Shown here: positions 24,801 through 35,343 of the stretch, piece after piece | How positions within the stretch are numbered: position 1 is the first letter of the stretch | Layout of the letters: every line of letters starts with the position of its first letter | Source: Ciona savignyi | Taxonomy: Eukaryota > Chordata > Ascidiacea > Phlebobranchia > Cionidae | Direction of reading: 5' to 3' | Assembly (NCBI GenBank): GCA_000149265.1 | Contig: CH002993.1 | Location: 34,156-98,155, forward strand | Length of the DNA stretch: 64,000 nucleotides | Program-made: the position numbers and the translations under genes | Notes under the pieces: generated by a model | The model's database searches: none | The model's input: the letters and a program-made list of their open reading frames with translations, nothing else | Told to the model about the DNA's origin: nothing

Positions 24801-26626
24801 CGAAATCAAAAATTTCCCCGTCATAACAGCAAGTAATACAAACTCACTATTTTCGTTCTGTTGATTGCGAATGGAATTCCCTATGTCGTCCCAAATCCAG
24901 TAATCCGTCATCGGATCAATCCGGTCGTACACTTTCGCATTGGTTACGTCATTGGAACCAAATATGACGACAAGTGTTTCGCGATACTGCTCAAGGTCGT
25001 TCGGCTGTCCGGTAAATGCCCCTTGAAAGGTTGTGTTGGAAAAGTTAGGATATCTTTATTCTGGGGATCGAAGATGCAAGGGGCGTCATAATAAATCATC
25101 AGACCTCGTGCCCCCGTCGAGTCGATTTTTATCTCAATCAAATCACGGTGTATATAATTGATCGATCAGTTAACTACAAAACTAGACATAATGAAACATG
25201 TAGACGAATATGGCGAAAACAAGTTGACAAGCCCCCGTAGTTTTTCCACACCAGATCCAATGGTTGTAGTTTTGTCATGTAGTAAGGTTTAAGAGGGAAT
25301 CTCGTAAATTTAAATTTATTTGAAGATGCTCGAAACCAGGAGTAATGAATGGATAAATGAAAGAATAGGAGATTCATAAATCAACCTCTGCTAAGGGCTT
25401 TTAAAGGTCTTTAACTACTTTTCAAAATGGTCTACAACAGTTATTTCTCTTTATTGTTCTTATTTTGCTAGGAAATTTTGGCTTTTTGCCAAATGTGTTG
25501 GTTTTGAGCGGCTTGATATTTTCTTCGACACCAATTATTAGGCTACTAAAACTTGCGATTTAGCTCAAAACCAACTCCTCAAAAATTGCGACAAATGGGT
25601 GAAAGTCTCAAAGAGTGATTGGCGATTAGCGTAATAAACTTGCATAAAATTGCAAATTAATTTTATGCAAGTTGCCGCTATGTATACAGATACGGTATCT
25701 TACTGACAAATTGCCCAGTTGGTAATGGCATCAATTTATTGTCACCCCAGGTAAATAACAAAACTACCCGCTAGTTTAAGTCAATTTTTTGTGAAGTTCG
25801 TTTTTTTTATAAAATAAATTAAACTTATACAGCATACTGCGTTTTTACCTGTCACGTCATTGGTATAGCCATCGTCATAATAGCTTGGTATATCCGAGGG
25901 TTTGGGCGGTTCGTAAGCATCATTTCTTGCTTTGGAGGGCTAAAACGAAAAACATTTCCCCAATAAATACGGGAATGCTGTGCCGACATTTTAAGTGTTG
26001 TTGGATTACAACTAAAATGGGAAAGCTACAGACTAAAGAGGGGTTAAGGTTAGGCTTGGTGTTTAGATGGCGTATCACCAATTAATATACCTGTATGCCC
26101 GGCCGAAACTGACGAGCGATACCCTCTTAATTAGTCATGGTATTTAAATAAATGTTTTGCTGAGTAACAATGTTGGTGATTCTTTAGGGTTTTTTTGGTT
26201 TAAAGCAACCTGCGCATCGATATTCTTGTTTTGCTGTGAAGTTTTATAATAGTGGAGCAGAGCTTCGTGAATTAAAGGTGTTTATTGTGCATCTCCTAGC
26301 TGTTTAGTTAAAAGTTCTTGTGAAAAATTGTGAAAAAATCTAAGACTTTCTCTTGTGGGATTTTGAGTGACAGCCCTTTTTTGTAAAATCAAATTGTATG
26401 GGTATTCTTCGGCCTTCCGGCGATAGGCAGGCCGAAGAATACGCATTATACTTTAAAGCTTCCTGAGTTTTCCAATCATCAGGGATAAAACATGAATTAC
26501 CTCATACCTAAACATATCGTCTGCTTTACGTATCTTACCATGTTCATCATAAAGCAGTACACTCACCTCAACGAGGAAAAGGCAAACAACAAGAGAAGCA
26601 CTGAGTATAGGAGCCAGGTGACGCAT
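12810..26626 (-). CDS. Adhesion G-protein-coupled receptor, complete
   Basis: Twenty-one exons: 26626-26567, 25939-25849, 25021-24848, 24513-24390, 23968-23833, 23466-23354, 22670-22436, 21916-21754, 21636-21556, 21261-21239, 21039-20804, 20458-20227, 19352-19194, 18503-18372, 17333-17240, 16599-16484, 15849-15733, 15286-15177, 14736-14615, 13695-13547, 12986-12810. They total 2,844 bases (947 residues) with every phase matching. Exon 1 is a signal peptide. Residues about 20-300 match no domain I recognise. A GAIN domain follows and ends in a GPS motif (residues about 496-540: RCLSCEYYD, DWRSNGC, CHCNHTTNFAAFM), with likely self-cleavage at His-Thr/Thr. Seven helices span about 557-890: LRAHTNLAVALLFVHL, FMWMLVEGIFLYLYVV, CWLNVASGMTWSFIGP, VLLPVLGIPWVCGMLG and FVLLNSVQGVAIFLVY are typical of adhesion GPCRs. 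Loop 3 is about 117 residues, far longer than usual. The tail is short and Arg/Ser-rich. Subfamily not assigned. The 23-base exon 10 is the least certain. Confidence 0.9.
13778..14055 (+). repeat. SINE family 1, full-length copy with tRNA-like head
   Basis: Starts with a tRNA-like head (GCTTGGTGGATTAGTGTGTC, later AAAGTTTGAAACTGATCG as a B-box-like block). The family body follows (GCAATAGCTC, GGTGGGCGCAAG) and the tail is a GGATAAACATAAATATCC-like block. It lies in a GPCR intron in antisense orientation. Confidence 0.75.
14196..14290 (+). repeat. Dispersed repeat family 4
   Basis: Shares TGTTTTGCTGAGTAACAATR and the preceding roughly 70 bases with 26090-26190. Two copies are present in the window, both in GPCR introns. 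Class unknown. Confidence 0.55.
14868..15118 (+). repeat. SINE family 1, near full-length copy
   Basis: tRNA-like head (GTGCGTCACCTTTTTAACCG, then AAGTCCGAAACTGG), body with AACCCAACTGATTAAT and CTGACGATTGCTTG, and a partial tail. Diverged. GPCR intron. Confidence 0.65.
15438..15698 (+). repeat. SINE family 1, well-preserved copy
   Basis: Contains GTCGGTTGTGTCCTTCGGCA, GGTACTTAACGGACATTGCT, CACTGCAATAGCTCCGGTAA, CTGACGATTGCTTGTGTGTT and the tail block ACCATGAATATCCTAT. One of the least diverged copies. GPCR intron. Confidence 0.8.
16095..16230 (+). repeat. Dispersed repeat family 3
   Basis: Shares AAAGGATTTATCYAYAGTT and a downstream TGTTGTATATTA-containing segment with 22712-22885. The first half also resembles 59455-59525. 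Class unknown. Confidence 0.55.
16638..16740 (+). repeat. tRNA-derived SINE (family 2), diverged
   Basis: Has the GACAGGTACATATACCGACT, AAAAAACGGTCTTAGCAACA and CCCATCATGAATTTGAAACT blocks of family 2, followed by an A-rich tail. GPCR intron. Confidence 0.65.
21290..21512 (+). repeat. SINE family 1, well-preserved copy
   Basis: Carries GGTTGTTTCCTTGGGCAAAG, CACTTAACAGACATTGCCTG, CACTGCAATAGCTTCGGTAA, GACGATTGCCCGTGAGTTAA and CGGGATAAACATGAATATAC. Lies between exons 9 and 10 of the adhesion GPCR. Confidence 0.8.
22712..22885 (+). repeat. Dispersed repeat family 3
   Basis: Related to 16095-16230 along most of its length and to 59455-59525 over GGATGGATGTGTCATTTGTA and the following block. GPCR intron. 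Confidence 0.55.
23565..23686 (+). repeat. SINE family 1, 3' part
   Basis: Starts around CCAAATTGAAAGAACATCTT and ends with the family tail GATAAAACATGAATATCCTA. GPCR intron. Confidence 0.65.
24205..24312 (+). repeat. SINE family 1, 3' part
   Basis: Contains CTGACGATTGCCCGTGTGTT, CTTGGTTTTCACATTCACGG and AAACATGAATATCCTA. GPCR intron. Confidence 0.7.
26090..26190 (+). repeat. Dispersed repeat family 4
   Basis: Second copy of the repeat at 14196-14290, sharing TGTTTTGCTGAGTAACAATG. First intron of the adhesion GPCR. Confidence 0.55.
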
Positions 26627-27429
26627 CCCACGATTTCTTCCCGATTTACTGTTGAGCTGTTAACTTCGTGTTTTTCTTTTCGTCGATTTTGTTTACGTAA
26701 TGCAGTTTAAAAAAAATAAATTGCACATTAATAAAGCTAAGTTTAATGTTAAGCTAATATTATTGAACTATTCGGAGATTTCTGCAGTAATACGTGTTCA
26801 GTATAAATACGAGTTTAAACAGTTAAGTAATTAAAACAATGCTATTTTACCACAAAAACTAATGCAGATTATATATAATATACGGCTTAGCGTTTGGACA
26901 AACCTATTTATAGCTAATTTACGAACTCCAGAATCCGGTAAGAAGCCTATATCAAATATGGTCCAAAATATGACTAGAACTAGCTCTCTTTGTTAAGCTA
27001 TGGGTAATCCGATGATTGCCCTTTCGATAACGCCCCTTGCGTTTTCCCATTCTGGATAAAACATGACTATCCTATACCTATTCACTACAACGACATGACC
27101 TGCACTGCTCGCACGCATTTTCCAAGTACCAAGCTGAGTGCACTGGCTATGGAGTTCGCGAGTCCTCTTTCCCAATAACCGGAAATGATATAATCGCCAA
27201 ACTACATCCGGGCTTTGAATGAAGTTTCATTACGTAGGTAAAAGTGGGAATAAGGAGGCTTCAGGACCAGTTAACCGTTTGGCCTTTTTAATTCGCTTCT
27301 TAAATAGATTACATTTATATTCTGCGTAGCCTGATTTTTTTAACATATTTAACCTGACTGGTAGCGCGAGTAAATCCATTGATTATCCGTGTTATCAAAA
27401 CAGGCCCCTCTCGGTGAATAAAATTACCA

Positions 27430-27741
27430 TCATATTACATGGCCATGCGTTGATAGTAACCTTAAAGTCAAATGAATGAAATGGATTGAATTGCGCAACA
27501 GGGATCTTGTAATTACGTTCTCGTCCAAATCTAGCACTTCCGTGACGTCATACGGCACGATTGTCCACTTGGTATGGCGACCATTGCATTGAAACTTAAT
27601 GACGTCATATATTACGCAGTTGGTCGTTATTCTTGAAAATGACGTCTTAATAAGATTGAAATGAATTTGAAAAAAGTTTTCCATGGCACCAAAATTTTCC
27701 AACAACTGAAACTGAAAGTTCATGAGCTTTACTGAGTACAC
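27430..27741 (-). CDS. Uncharacterised open frame, doubtful
   Basis: About 100 codons open on the minus strand with a fairly protein-like composition (segments such as CVIYDVIKFQCNGRHTKWTI and YDVTEVLDLDEN). No start in good context, no domain and no convincing partner exons were found. It coincides with the cluster of TGACGTCA sites, so the region could be regulatory DNA with a chance open frame. Listed because it cannot be excluded as an exon. Confidence 0.2.
   Translation of the reverse strand: MYSVKLMNFQFQLLENFGAMENFFQIHFNLIKTSFSRITTNCVIYDVIKFQCNGRHTKWTIVPYDVTEVLDLDENVITRSLLRNSIHFIHLTLRLLSTHGHVI
27543..27647. promoter_or_regulatory. Cluster of CRE/ATF-type sites
   Basis: Perfect TGACGTCA palindromes at 27543-27550 and 27600-27607 and a one-base variant (TGACGTCT) at 27640-27647. 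Together they lie within 105 bases and between two divergent gene starts. TGACGTCA is the known binding site of CREB/ATF-type bZIP factors. Use as an enhancer here is inference. Confidence 0.4.
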
Positions 27742-28165
27742 AACCTTTCAAATTCACATACAATAATTAACCAATTTTGTGACTTTTTTCTACCTGATTC
27801 CTTGTTTTGCTTTTATTATCGTCCCAAATTATTGCAATATCAGCAAATATCAAACTGAACTTGAACCTGACGGTCAGAACCCGGTCGATTTAAACAGCCG
27901 GACTGTTTGCTCTTTGTACATCTGACAAAAACTATTTCGCTCGATTTTTGCGATTCTAGTACTTTGTAAGGGCAACTCCCACGTGTTTATAAGTTAAACT
28001 TACACCTTTCATTGCGCCACCTGCAAGAATCGCGCGTGTGACCTAATAATCACGTATTGTTATCAGACCGCCGCTGTGACAATTCGAGCCTTCGAATTAG
28101 AAGATAGTTCCAAGTGTCAAAACTATTTATCTAATCTTACAAGTCGGAAAACACGGCTTAACAAA

Positions 28166-28234
28166 ATGAAGACGAGCCAAGTGAACCCACCCAGTTGCCC
28201 GAAATATACAGTACCCATCAAGTCATGGTTTTAA
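28166..28234 (+). other. Candidate upstream ORF overlapping the forkhead start
   Basis: A 22-codon frame begins ATGAAGACGAGC at 28166 and ends at 28232-28234. It overlaps the chosen forkhead ATG (28225) in another frame. If the transcript includes this ATG it would lower translation of the main frame. A splice-acceptor-like sequence (CTAATCTTACAAG, ending about 28142) lies just upstream. Confidence 0.35.
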
Positions 28235-31200
28235 GTGTTAAATCTAAGCTCTCGTGCGCCACTGTTGCGGTCACCAAGGCAGGCCGGACGGTGACATCGG
28301 TTGAAAAATGGAAGACGGACTGGTTCCACGAGGTACGTTAGACTTATTGTTTTACGTTTGACTAGTAAAGAATGCTCCGTACACCTATAAAAGGTGACAT
28401 GAAAAACTAATGGTTTTTATAATCACGAATTCGCGCTGTAAAGCAGTTGCGAAATGCGATGGATTACTTCTTTTCTCGTTCTCCAATTCAGAAAATAACC
28501 CCGACAAAACCTATTGTTAATGTTTCCCCATATAAAATATCAATCATTGGACTTTGGTTTTAATTCTATTGCGATCAGTGTTAAGCTATATATTACCGGC
28601 CATCCGGATATTATTTTTTACAACTAACAGAACGTCGTACGGGTCTTCAGTTATTTTTTGTTTTGATTCTTTATTTAATTATTTGATAGTCGTAGTAAAA
28701 CAGCTAGCCTATATACACTTTTTATATTGATCACTTGTAGGCCTAGATGGTTTCTCGGTATCTCCTTGGTAAACTTCAGTTAAATTTATTTTCGTATTGT
28801 TATTATTTTGTTGCTGTGCGTTTAACAAATAAATATGTTTGTTTAATTAATTGTAAGATAGTGTCTAAGTTAGAAGCGTTCTAGCCAAGATGGTTTTTGA
28901 CGATGTTTATCCATAATGAACCTTCACGTACAAACTGATGCAGGACTGTATCATGCTATTAGGACCAATCAGTTTAGGTTTAGGCGAAAGAAATAACTAT
29001 TTTACCTAACGCCCTTCCACTTCCCATTGCAATAAAAATCTTTGACACCAGATAAAAATAAACCAGTTATTAATAATCGTAAATATGAAATGGCTGTTCC
29101 AGGTAAGCGATCTATTTCATCTAACTACGGACCAAGTGGCACCTGGATTGCTTGCAACAAAACCAACTTTAGAACGGGTAAGAGAAAAAAACTAAACCCT
29201 ATTTTGGAGTGTAGGCCTACTTTATTTTCACCATAGGGTTTTTCCAACTCGAGTATTTATTCTACATTTATATTTGTATTCACTGCTTATTTCCACATAT
29301 GTCATATCTCGATTTATATGGCTGTACATTACATTAGGCAATTTAGGGTATTAAGTCTAAAACTGTGTTAGGATAGAATATGTTTTAATTAGGAGATATA
29401 GGAAAACCACATGTCGTCCGTTATAGCACGGGCATTTTTCAAATTTCCACTTGTCCATTGTCGGCCTGGCGAAGGTGCAACCAGAGGCCTGAATTATTTT
29501 TAACATCTATTATTTTTACCGTCTCATTGCCGGGAGCCACATTTTAATGTACTTCAGTAAGGTGTTAAAACAGATTGATTATCATATCTTAATCTAAGTT
29601 TAAACTTTTCACAGGCACGGGCATTAGAAAGCAAAGCAAAACTTAACACCGTTTTATCGCTGATAGAAAGGTACATAAAAAGTAGCATCCATTCTGCGCC
29701 ATCTATCTTGAAGAACACTAATTCGAATAACGTAAGTACACTTGACTGATAAGTAAAGCATCTTCGTCAACAGGATGGTATATCATTTACCGGAAGATTC
29801 TTGTCCCATGTAGTGGCAAACACGCCAGAAAGGCATAGCCACTGATTTCGATTAACCAATTTTTTAAACAAGGGAAAATTATTGTAATATCTTCAACCTG
29901 ACAGTGTATTATTTGCTTTACTTACGTGTCTAAATAAAGTTTTAAGTTTAGCATGTTAATCTCTTATTAAGACACTGTGGTTTAGATAGTTCCATAATCG
30001 CATACAATTTTTTTTAATTTGAACGTTATAATATTTTTTGTATAGAGTGTCGTTCAATCTCAAAACAAACAAAGCCCTGGTGGTTGGATGCCTTGGATGA
30101 TGGTTGACCCTAATGAGGTAATGTCGTGTTAATGTAGAAGCTCATGGAAGTATATAGTTCTCAATAAATAAATGAATTTTTCAACCTTTTTTTTCGTTTC
30201 GTAAATATATTTGAATACCTTATCTTGATCTTCAAATGTAACGCCGTCCATAAAGGTTACACAAAATAGTGTTTTAACAATAAAAACAATAACCCCTGCT
30301 AAGCAGAGGCACATTGAATTTTTATTCAAGACTGGCGCGCTTTAATTTCACGAAATGTGTTTAGGTATGCCCGGTTGACTATCATCACCAGCGTACAGAA
30401 ATGAAGAAAACTTGGAACATTGAAGAAGCAGTGGAGCTGCTAACAGCGGACGATGTTAATACCGGTAATTTTTTTAAATATAGTTTAAAGTGTGGACACG
30501 AGGTTTTATGTCAAAATGCCATTGTTATAAGTACTATCGTTTTCCCTACAATTAAGAGAGCCTTGTCGCATTGGATCGCACAATAATTGCAACATGCTAT
30601 GTGTCACCTATTTTTTGTTCACGGTCTCAAAGTCCTTATGGTATGCTGTAGGTGTAGGTCATGTTTTGAAAAAAAACCTACTTGTTAGCATATATTTATT
30701 TTGATGGTATTATATGTAAAGCCAGCGTCAAAGAGACTAGATAAGATATATATATAATAATTATCTTGAATTGGGGGTTTCCCCTGCAATTAAAGTTATT
30801 CTTAAATAACTGCATAGTATTAGCCTTGTTTACGAAGCTTGTTTATTCTCGTTTAGCAGATCTTCTTTCCGGGCCATTGACACCGGACGACTCGTTCAGC
30901 GATTCCGACGACTACATCTCCAAATTCTTCCCTTCAATCACGAACATGCGATCATATGAATCTCTCAAACCTGTGAGACCACCACCTCACTATAGCGTCA
31001 CGAGCAAAGTGGGCACCAATACCCACGGTCATGCGAACAAGAAAATACGTCACGAGCTGATGGAAAACAGTGAAACCAATATGGAAATTTTAGAAATTGA
31101 CAGAAAAAGAAAACGGAGTGATGAAATAGGTAACTTACACGCTATGTGTATATACATAAACCTTGGTGCTAAGAGGCATAGTGAAAAATACATGCTAAAG

Positions 31201-34200
31201 GCTGAAACCTAATGTGCCAGAAGTTCCCAATCTACCGCATTGTATGGTATACCTGTAGTCCTGTCAGCGGTAGTTCAATACAACAATCGTCTAAATCATA
31301 CACACACACTGCAAAGCTTCGGTAACTCTTTGGGGGAGCGAGGTAATCTGACGATTGCCCGTCTGTTAGCGCACTTTGCGTTTTCCACTCACGAGTATAG
31401 ACATGAATATCCTATCCTATCATATCCTAATTAGAGATTAAAAAACAAAGATATATTCGGGTTAATTTAATTATAAAGAATGGTTGCTTATTGAAAAAAT
31501 ACCGGCCATTTTAAAGACGTAATTTGTCTGTACCTATGTAATTATGTAAATAAAATTGTAAATAAAATCCTATTTTTTGTAAATTTGCAGCAACTAGTGA
31601 TTCTCCCAAGCGTCCTGAGGCGAATCGAGTTATAATAGCGACCTCTGATGGAAAGAGGATTTCAGTTTCCCGACCAGTACATGGCCGCAAGGTGCTGCCG
31701 CACAGTCGTTTATTACCTGGTCCTAACGTACTGCTTAAACGTTTAAAACTTAACGCGGAAAATACACAGCAAAAACAAAGGTATGTATTCGATATAAAGT
31801 CAAGTTAACCTCGAAACCACTTGATTTTAAGCAATGTCAAGGCATTGGATACTTAGTAACACCATCATAACATTGAAATAGTCCGACAAACTAAGTGTGT
31901 GTACTCTAACATAAGACCAATTTCCAGGTTTAGAGATAAGAGGAAATATTTGTAATTCATTTTAATATTTCCACAGGTCGGTAAGTACGGACGCTTCTGC
32001 AAACGAAAATACACCAAGTATTGTACATAAGCTCGGAGAACCAATCAGAGTTCGCCACGCATCACTGCAGTCACCTGGTCCAGAGGAGGAAAGACAGCCA
32101 ATCAGCAGTTGTAGGTTGGTCACGTGACGTAATTATTAACCGAGCAATATCTCACCAATACTGTCTTTTAGTGATCAGTTCGATACCATTGATTTTAATT
32201 CGCTATTTGGCTTTGACGATGACGGAATTCTCCCTGATGACATCACTGTTACGTCGGAGGCAACACAATTCCCCCCGCTAACCAAGGTTTCGAGCGAAGA
32301 GGCATTGCATATGTTTGGTTGGTAATATTTTGACTTCAAATTCAGTAGTATGCAATCTTTATTTATTCGTAAAATAAAAATAAAAAATTTTTCAGGTCAC
32401 TGCAACGGAATACTGAAAGAAATCGAACCACAAAATAAACCGTAAGTTTTATTTTATACTAATTAATCATTAATATAGTGAGTACAATTTGTCAACCGTC
32501 CTTTAGTAAATTGTTATTATGCTATATACATTAAAATAATTTGTGGCTAAATCAATGCTGAAAATGTCAATACGAAATTGTATGGCATGTATTTTACATA
32601 TAACAAAGACTATAGCAATTCAAATGAACTCTCCTGTATCAAACGTCAATACACAATGGTAGAATCTACATTGATTATTATACCTTGGTTAATTTGTGGG
32701 GTTGTAAAGATACAGCGAATTAGAACTGCTTCAACTATTAACATGGACACATGATATTTCGGCAAATTGTTTGTTTTTTCGTTCACACACCATTTTATCG
32801 TAGGAAAAGAAAATATACCAAGAAGCCCAAATTAAATCTCAAAATTCCTGGATGTGAGAACGAAAAAGAGCTTGTGAAGCCTCCGCTGCCATACAACCAG
32901 TTGATCTATCTCGCGTTTAAACACGCCAGCTCAACGCAGCTTACTGTCAGGCAAATCTATAAGTTTGTTACGACGAGGTTCCCGTACTATGCGTATGCTA
33001 ATCTCAACTGGCAAGTGAGTTCTTTGATCTTCTACTTGTGATTTTACGTGATTTATGGGCCACCCAGCCAGGCCTGTATATGGGTTGCCTCTACTGCAAA
33101 ATTTTGTATCAGTTCCATGCTCTTTGAGCAAGCCACTAATACGCCATGTTACCCAAGCGAATTATGTGTTAAACAAAAACTTCTGTTAAAAACCCAGAAA
33201 AATTAAAAAAAATGATTGTAATATAGCTTTGGCAACCCGGCTGTGAGCATATGGTGGCCCCGACATATTTTTTAGTTTTAATCTCATCTCTCCGTGATAA
33301 TTGGCTTTACAATTTATATTTAAGAGATAAGCTTTATAGGCTACTTTAGACACACAGATTAATGAACTCGGATTATACATTTCCTTCTACTTGGACATTT
33401 ACCGCTGCTCTATTTTCTAGAATGCGATCCGACATCAGCTGTGCTGCAGTCATCATTACCAGTAAGTTGCCACTGATTTTGTCGTTTAAAACTCGATTAA
33501 GCTTAAGATAAATTATATATATGCACTGCATGAAATATTAATATGTACTAGCCTAGCTACCTAAACTGTATATTTTAATAAACTTGTGTATATAATAATA
33601 TGTGAATAAAGAGCTGTTAAAACTTTTTTAACAAGCAAAACCCTGCATTGCAACAGCGTTAACGGTGCATCTTCGTTCCCATGTTGATAAGATGAACCCT
33701 TCTCCAGGCTAAAATGGCTGCACTTGTATACCAATAACAAATTAATGATTTTTTTTTTTGATTTTTTTTCTCAGGAAGATTTTGCTCCAACAAAACGACA
33801 ATGCATGCGACAAACAGGGCAAGTATGCTTGGGAGATTACTGATCAATATTCTTTGGCGAAGTTGGACGAGGATTTGATAACTCACTTGGAGAAGGACGG
33901 AATACTCGAGAAGATGAAACTAGCGACCTCCCAAGATACAGGTAACAAAGCTTTACTTTTGAGTTACCAGTTATTGTGATATTTTAAAAGATGGAAAAAT
34001 TACTGAAGTTTTTGTTCAACGCGCTAATTTCTGGGTTATAGTTAACCATTTGGTTGGTTACATGGTATCATCATCACGGGTAGTGCATGTTATAATAGGA
34101 CACATTTATTTACGTAAATTGTTGTACATCCCAACATGTTATATATATATATAGTTAAGCACTACCAATTACCGCATTAGTACTACAGTAAGCTTTTGGA

Positions 34201-34623
34201 GGTACATAGAATAGAATAAAATATATTCATGTTTATCCCAGTAAATGGGAAAACCAAATGGGGTAACACACGGGCAATCGTCAGATCACCTCGCGTCCAC
34301 CCTGGGGTTACCGGAGCTATTGCAGTGTGCTGTGTATGATTCACACGTCCCTTCAATTTAGTAAAACCCATTAATCCGCTGGGTTCAGACAATGTCCGCT
34401 AAGTGCCATGGTCACCCAAGGACACAAGAACCGACTAGCTATCGACCAGTTTCGAACCTGCAACTCTGTCGGAAATTTTACACATCAGGCCCATACTTGG
34501 TAGACCTGTGTTATCATATTAGTCAGTCCGATACTAATTGGAACGTTCTTGATTTTTATAGGCGACTTCGAAGAACTGTTCGGCGAGACACGGCGTTACG
34601 CTCGGAATTTTGGTTCCTATTAA
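28225..34623 (+). CDS. Divergent forkhead (Fox) transcription factor
   Basis: Thirteen exons: 28225-28332, 29615-29731, 30046-30117, 30365-30464, 30860-31129, 31591-31780, 31977-32114, 32172-32317, 32396-32441, 32804-33014, 33421-33461, 33775-33941, 34562-34623. They total 1,668 bases (555 residues) with all phases matching. The forkhead domain is at residues about 420-505. It has KPPLPYNQLIYLAFKHA (helix 1), LTVRQIYKFVTTRFPYYAY (helix 2 region), then NWQNAIRHQLCCSHHYQKI (recognition helix) and GKYAWEI (wing). The canonical helix is NSIRHNLSLN; here the second Asn is Gln and the Ser-Leu-Ser stretch is Cys-Cys-Ser, so DNA preference may differ. A basic stretch (KRKYTKKPK) before the domain may be a nuclear signal. 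The N-terminal 390 residues are Ser/Asp/Pro-rich with an acidic patch (DDSFSDSDD), typical of transactivation regions. The Fox class could not be assigned. Confidence 0.88.
31265..31425 (+). repeat. SINE family 1, 3' part
   Basis: Contains CTGACGATTGCCCGTCTGTT, GCGTTTTCCACTCACGAGTA and GACATGAATATCCTATCC. Intron 5 of the forkhead gene. Confidence 0.7.
34210..34460 (-). repeat. SINE family 1, well-preserved minus copy
   Basis: On the minus strand it carries the whole body: GTCGGTTCTTGTGTCCTTGG, CACTTAGCGGACATTGTCTG, GCAATAGCTCCGGTAACCCC, CTGACGATTGCCCGTGTGTT and AAACATGAATATATTTTA. It lies in the last intron of the forkhead gene, about 100 bases before the final exon. Confidence 0.8.
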
Positions 34624-34692
34624 TGTATATATATATATCTTATTAAGTGTTGTCTTGAAACATTTTGCGAATTTCTGTAACAATTTAAAATA

Positions 34693-34714
34693 TTTATTTT
34701 TCTGTAACTTTATT
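34693..34714 (-). terminator. Poly(A) signals for RIIa-domain gene
   Basis: Two minus-strand AATAAA hexamers (34714-34709 and 34698-34693), some 215-235 bases past the stop codon at 34927. Confidence 0.45.
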
Positions 34715-34733
34715 CCTGAATCGCAATTGCAAT

Positions 34734-34739
34734 AATAAA
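34734..34739 (+). terminator. Poly(A) signal for forkhead gene
   Basis: Plus-strand AATAAA about 110 bases past the forkhead stop codon. It lies beyond the minus-strand signals of the neighbouring gene, so the two transcripts should overlap at their 3' ends. Confidence 0.5.
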
Positions 34740-34926
34740 TTCGAAATTTATAATACAAGTTTGTGCAGTTAAACTCCATAAATTATTCAGTATAGATCAT
34801 AAACAGCAGGTAGTATAGTGTTAAATATCATAAATAACATAAAAATTTGAGTACTAAATTGCACCATCCTTAAGTACACTGTGACCTCTTGGTCTAAAAG
34901 TACCGATTGTTTAGTTATAGGTCTCT

Positions 34927-35265
34927 CTAAAATAACCAGTCGTAGTCCGAATCTGACGAGATTAACGACATTGTACTGTTTGTAGACGTTAGACTAGATG
35001 ATTGGCTAGGGCGCTGTTTGCTGTCAGTAAAGCTAATTGATATATACGGTGCTTTGCCCTGATCCCGCAATAGTTCTTGTAGCATGTCGATCATAAACTG
35101 CTGTGGATCCTGTGGTCGCTTGTACACGATCAATGCAGCCATGTCTTGAAGGATTCCCAAGAGATTGTGTTTCGCAAAATACTTTTCAGCCTTTTCCAGT
35201 GGGTCCTGAACACTTTGAAATCTTTTAGACCGACACTGGGTAAAACTTTCGTCGCCACCTTCCAT
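34927..35265 (-). CDS. Small RIIa-fold (dimerisation/docking-like) protein
   Basis: A single coding exon of 112 residues starting MEGGDESFTQ. The ATG at 35265 is preferred; the frame stays open further 5', but that part is low in protein character and a splice-acceptor-like AAAG lies just upstream. Residues about 21-70 (DPLEKAEKYFAKHN, LLGILQDMAALIVYKRP, DPQQFMIDMLQELL) match the two-helix RIIa pattern: a YF-KHN start, then L-x2-L-x3-L and a RP-DP-FM turn. Such modules occur in PKA regulatory subunits and in ciliary and sperm proteins, and the pattern here resembles TEX55/EFCAB10-type proteins. They dimerise and bind amphipathic helices of anchoring proteins. The remaining 42 residues are Ser/Thr-rich and acidic. 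No cAMP-binding domain or EF hand is present. Confidence 0.72.
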   Translation of the reverse strand: MEGGDESFTQCRSKRFQSVQDPLEKAEKYFAKHNLLGILQDMAALIVYKRPQDPQQFMIDMLQELLRDQGKAPYISISFTDSKQRPSQSSSLTSTNSTMSLISSDSDYDWLF

Positions 35266-35343
35266 TTCGAAGTGAAATTTGAAATCCTTTAAATATAAAA
35301 TATATTTAAAATGACATACAACTCGCATGTTGCCATGTAACAT

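Larger units (their letters stand above)
26627..28224. other. Divergent intergenic region between GPCR and forkhead genes
   Basis: The GPCR gene (minus) starts at 26626 and the forkhead gene (plus) at 28225, so this 1.6 kb must hold both 5' regions. It contains a SINE family 1 3' fragment (about 26995-27080), a cluster of TGACGTCA-type sites (27543-27647) and a minus-strand open frame (27430-27741) of uncertain status. Confidence 0.6.

Noticed and set aside
29042-29236. Extra exon in forkhead intron 1
   Set aside because: The frame is open and ends at a donor-like site, but its acceptor phase does not fit the flanking exons, which join each other directly in phase 0.
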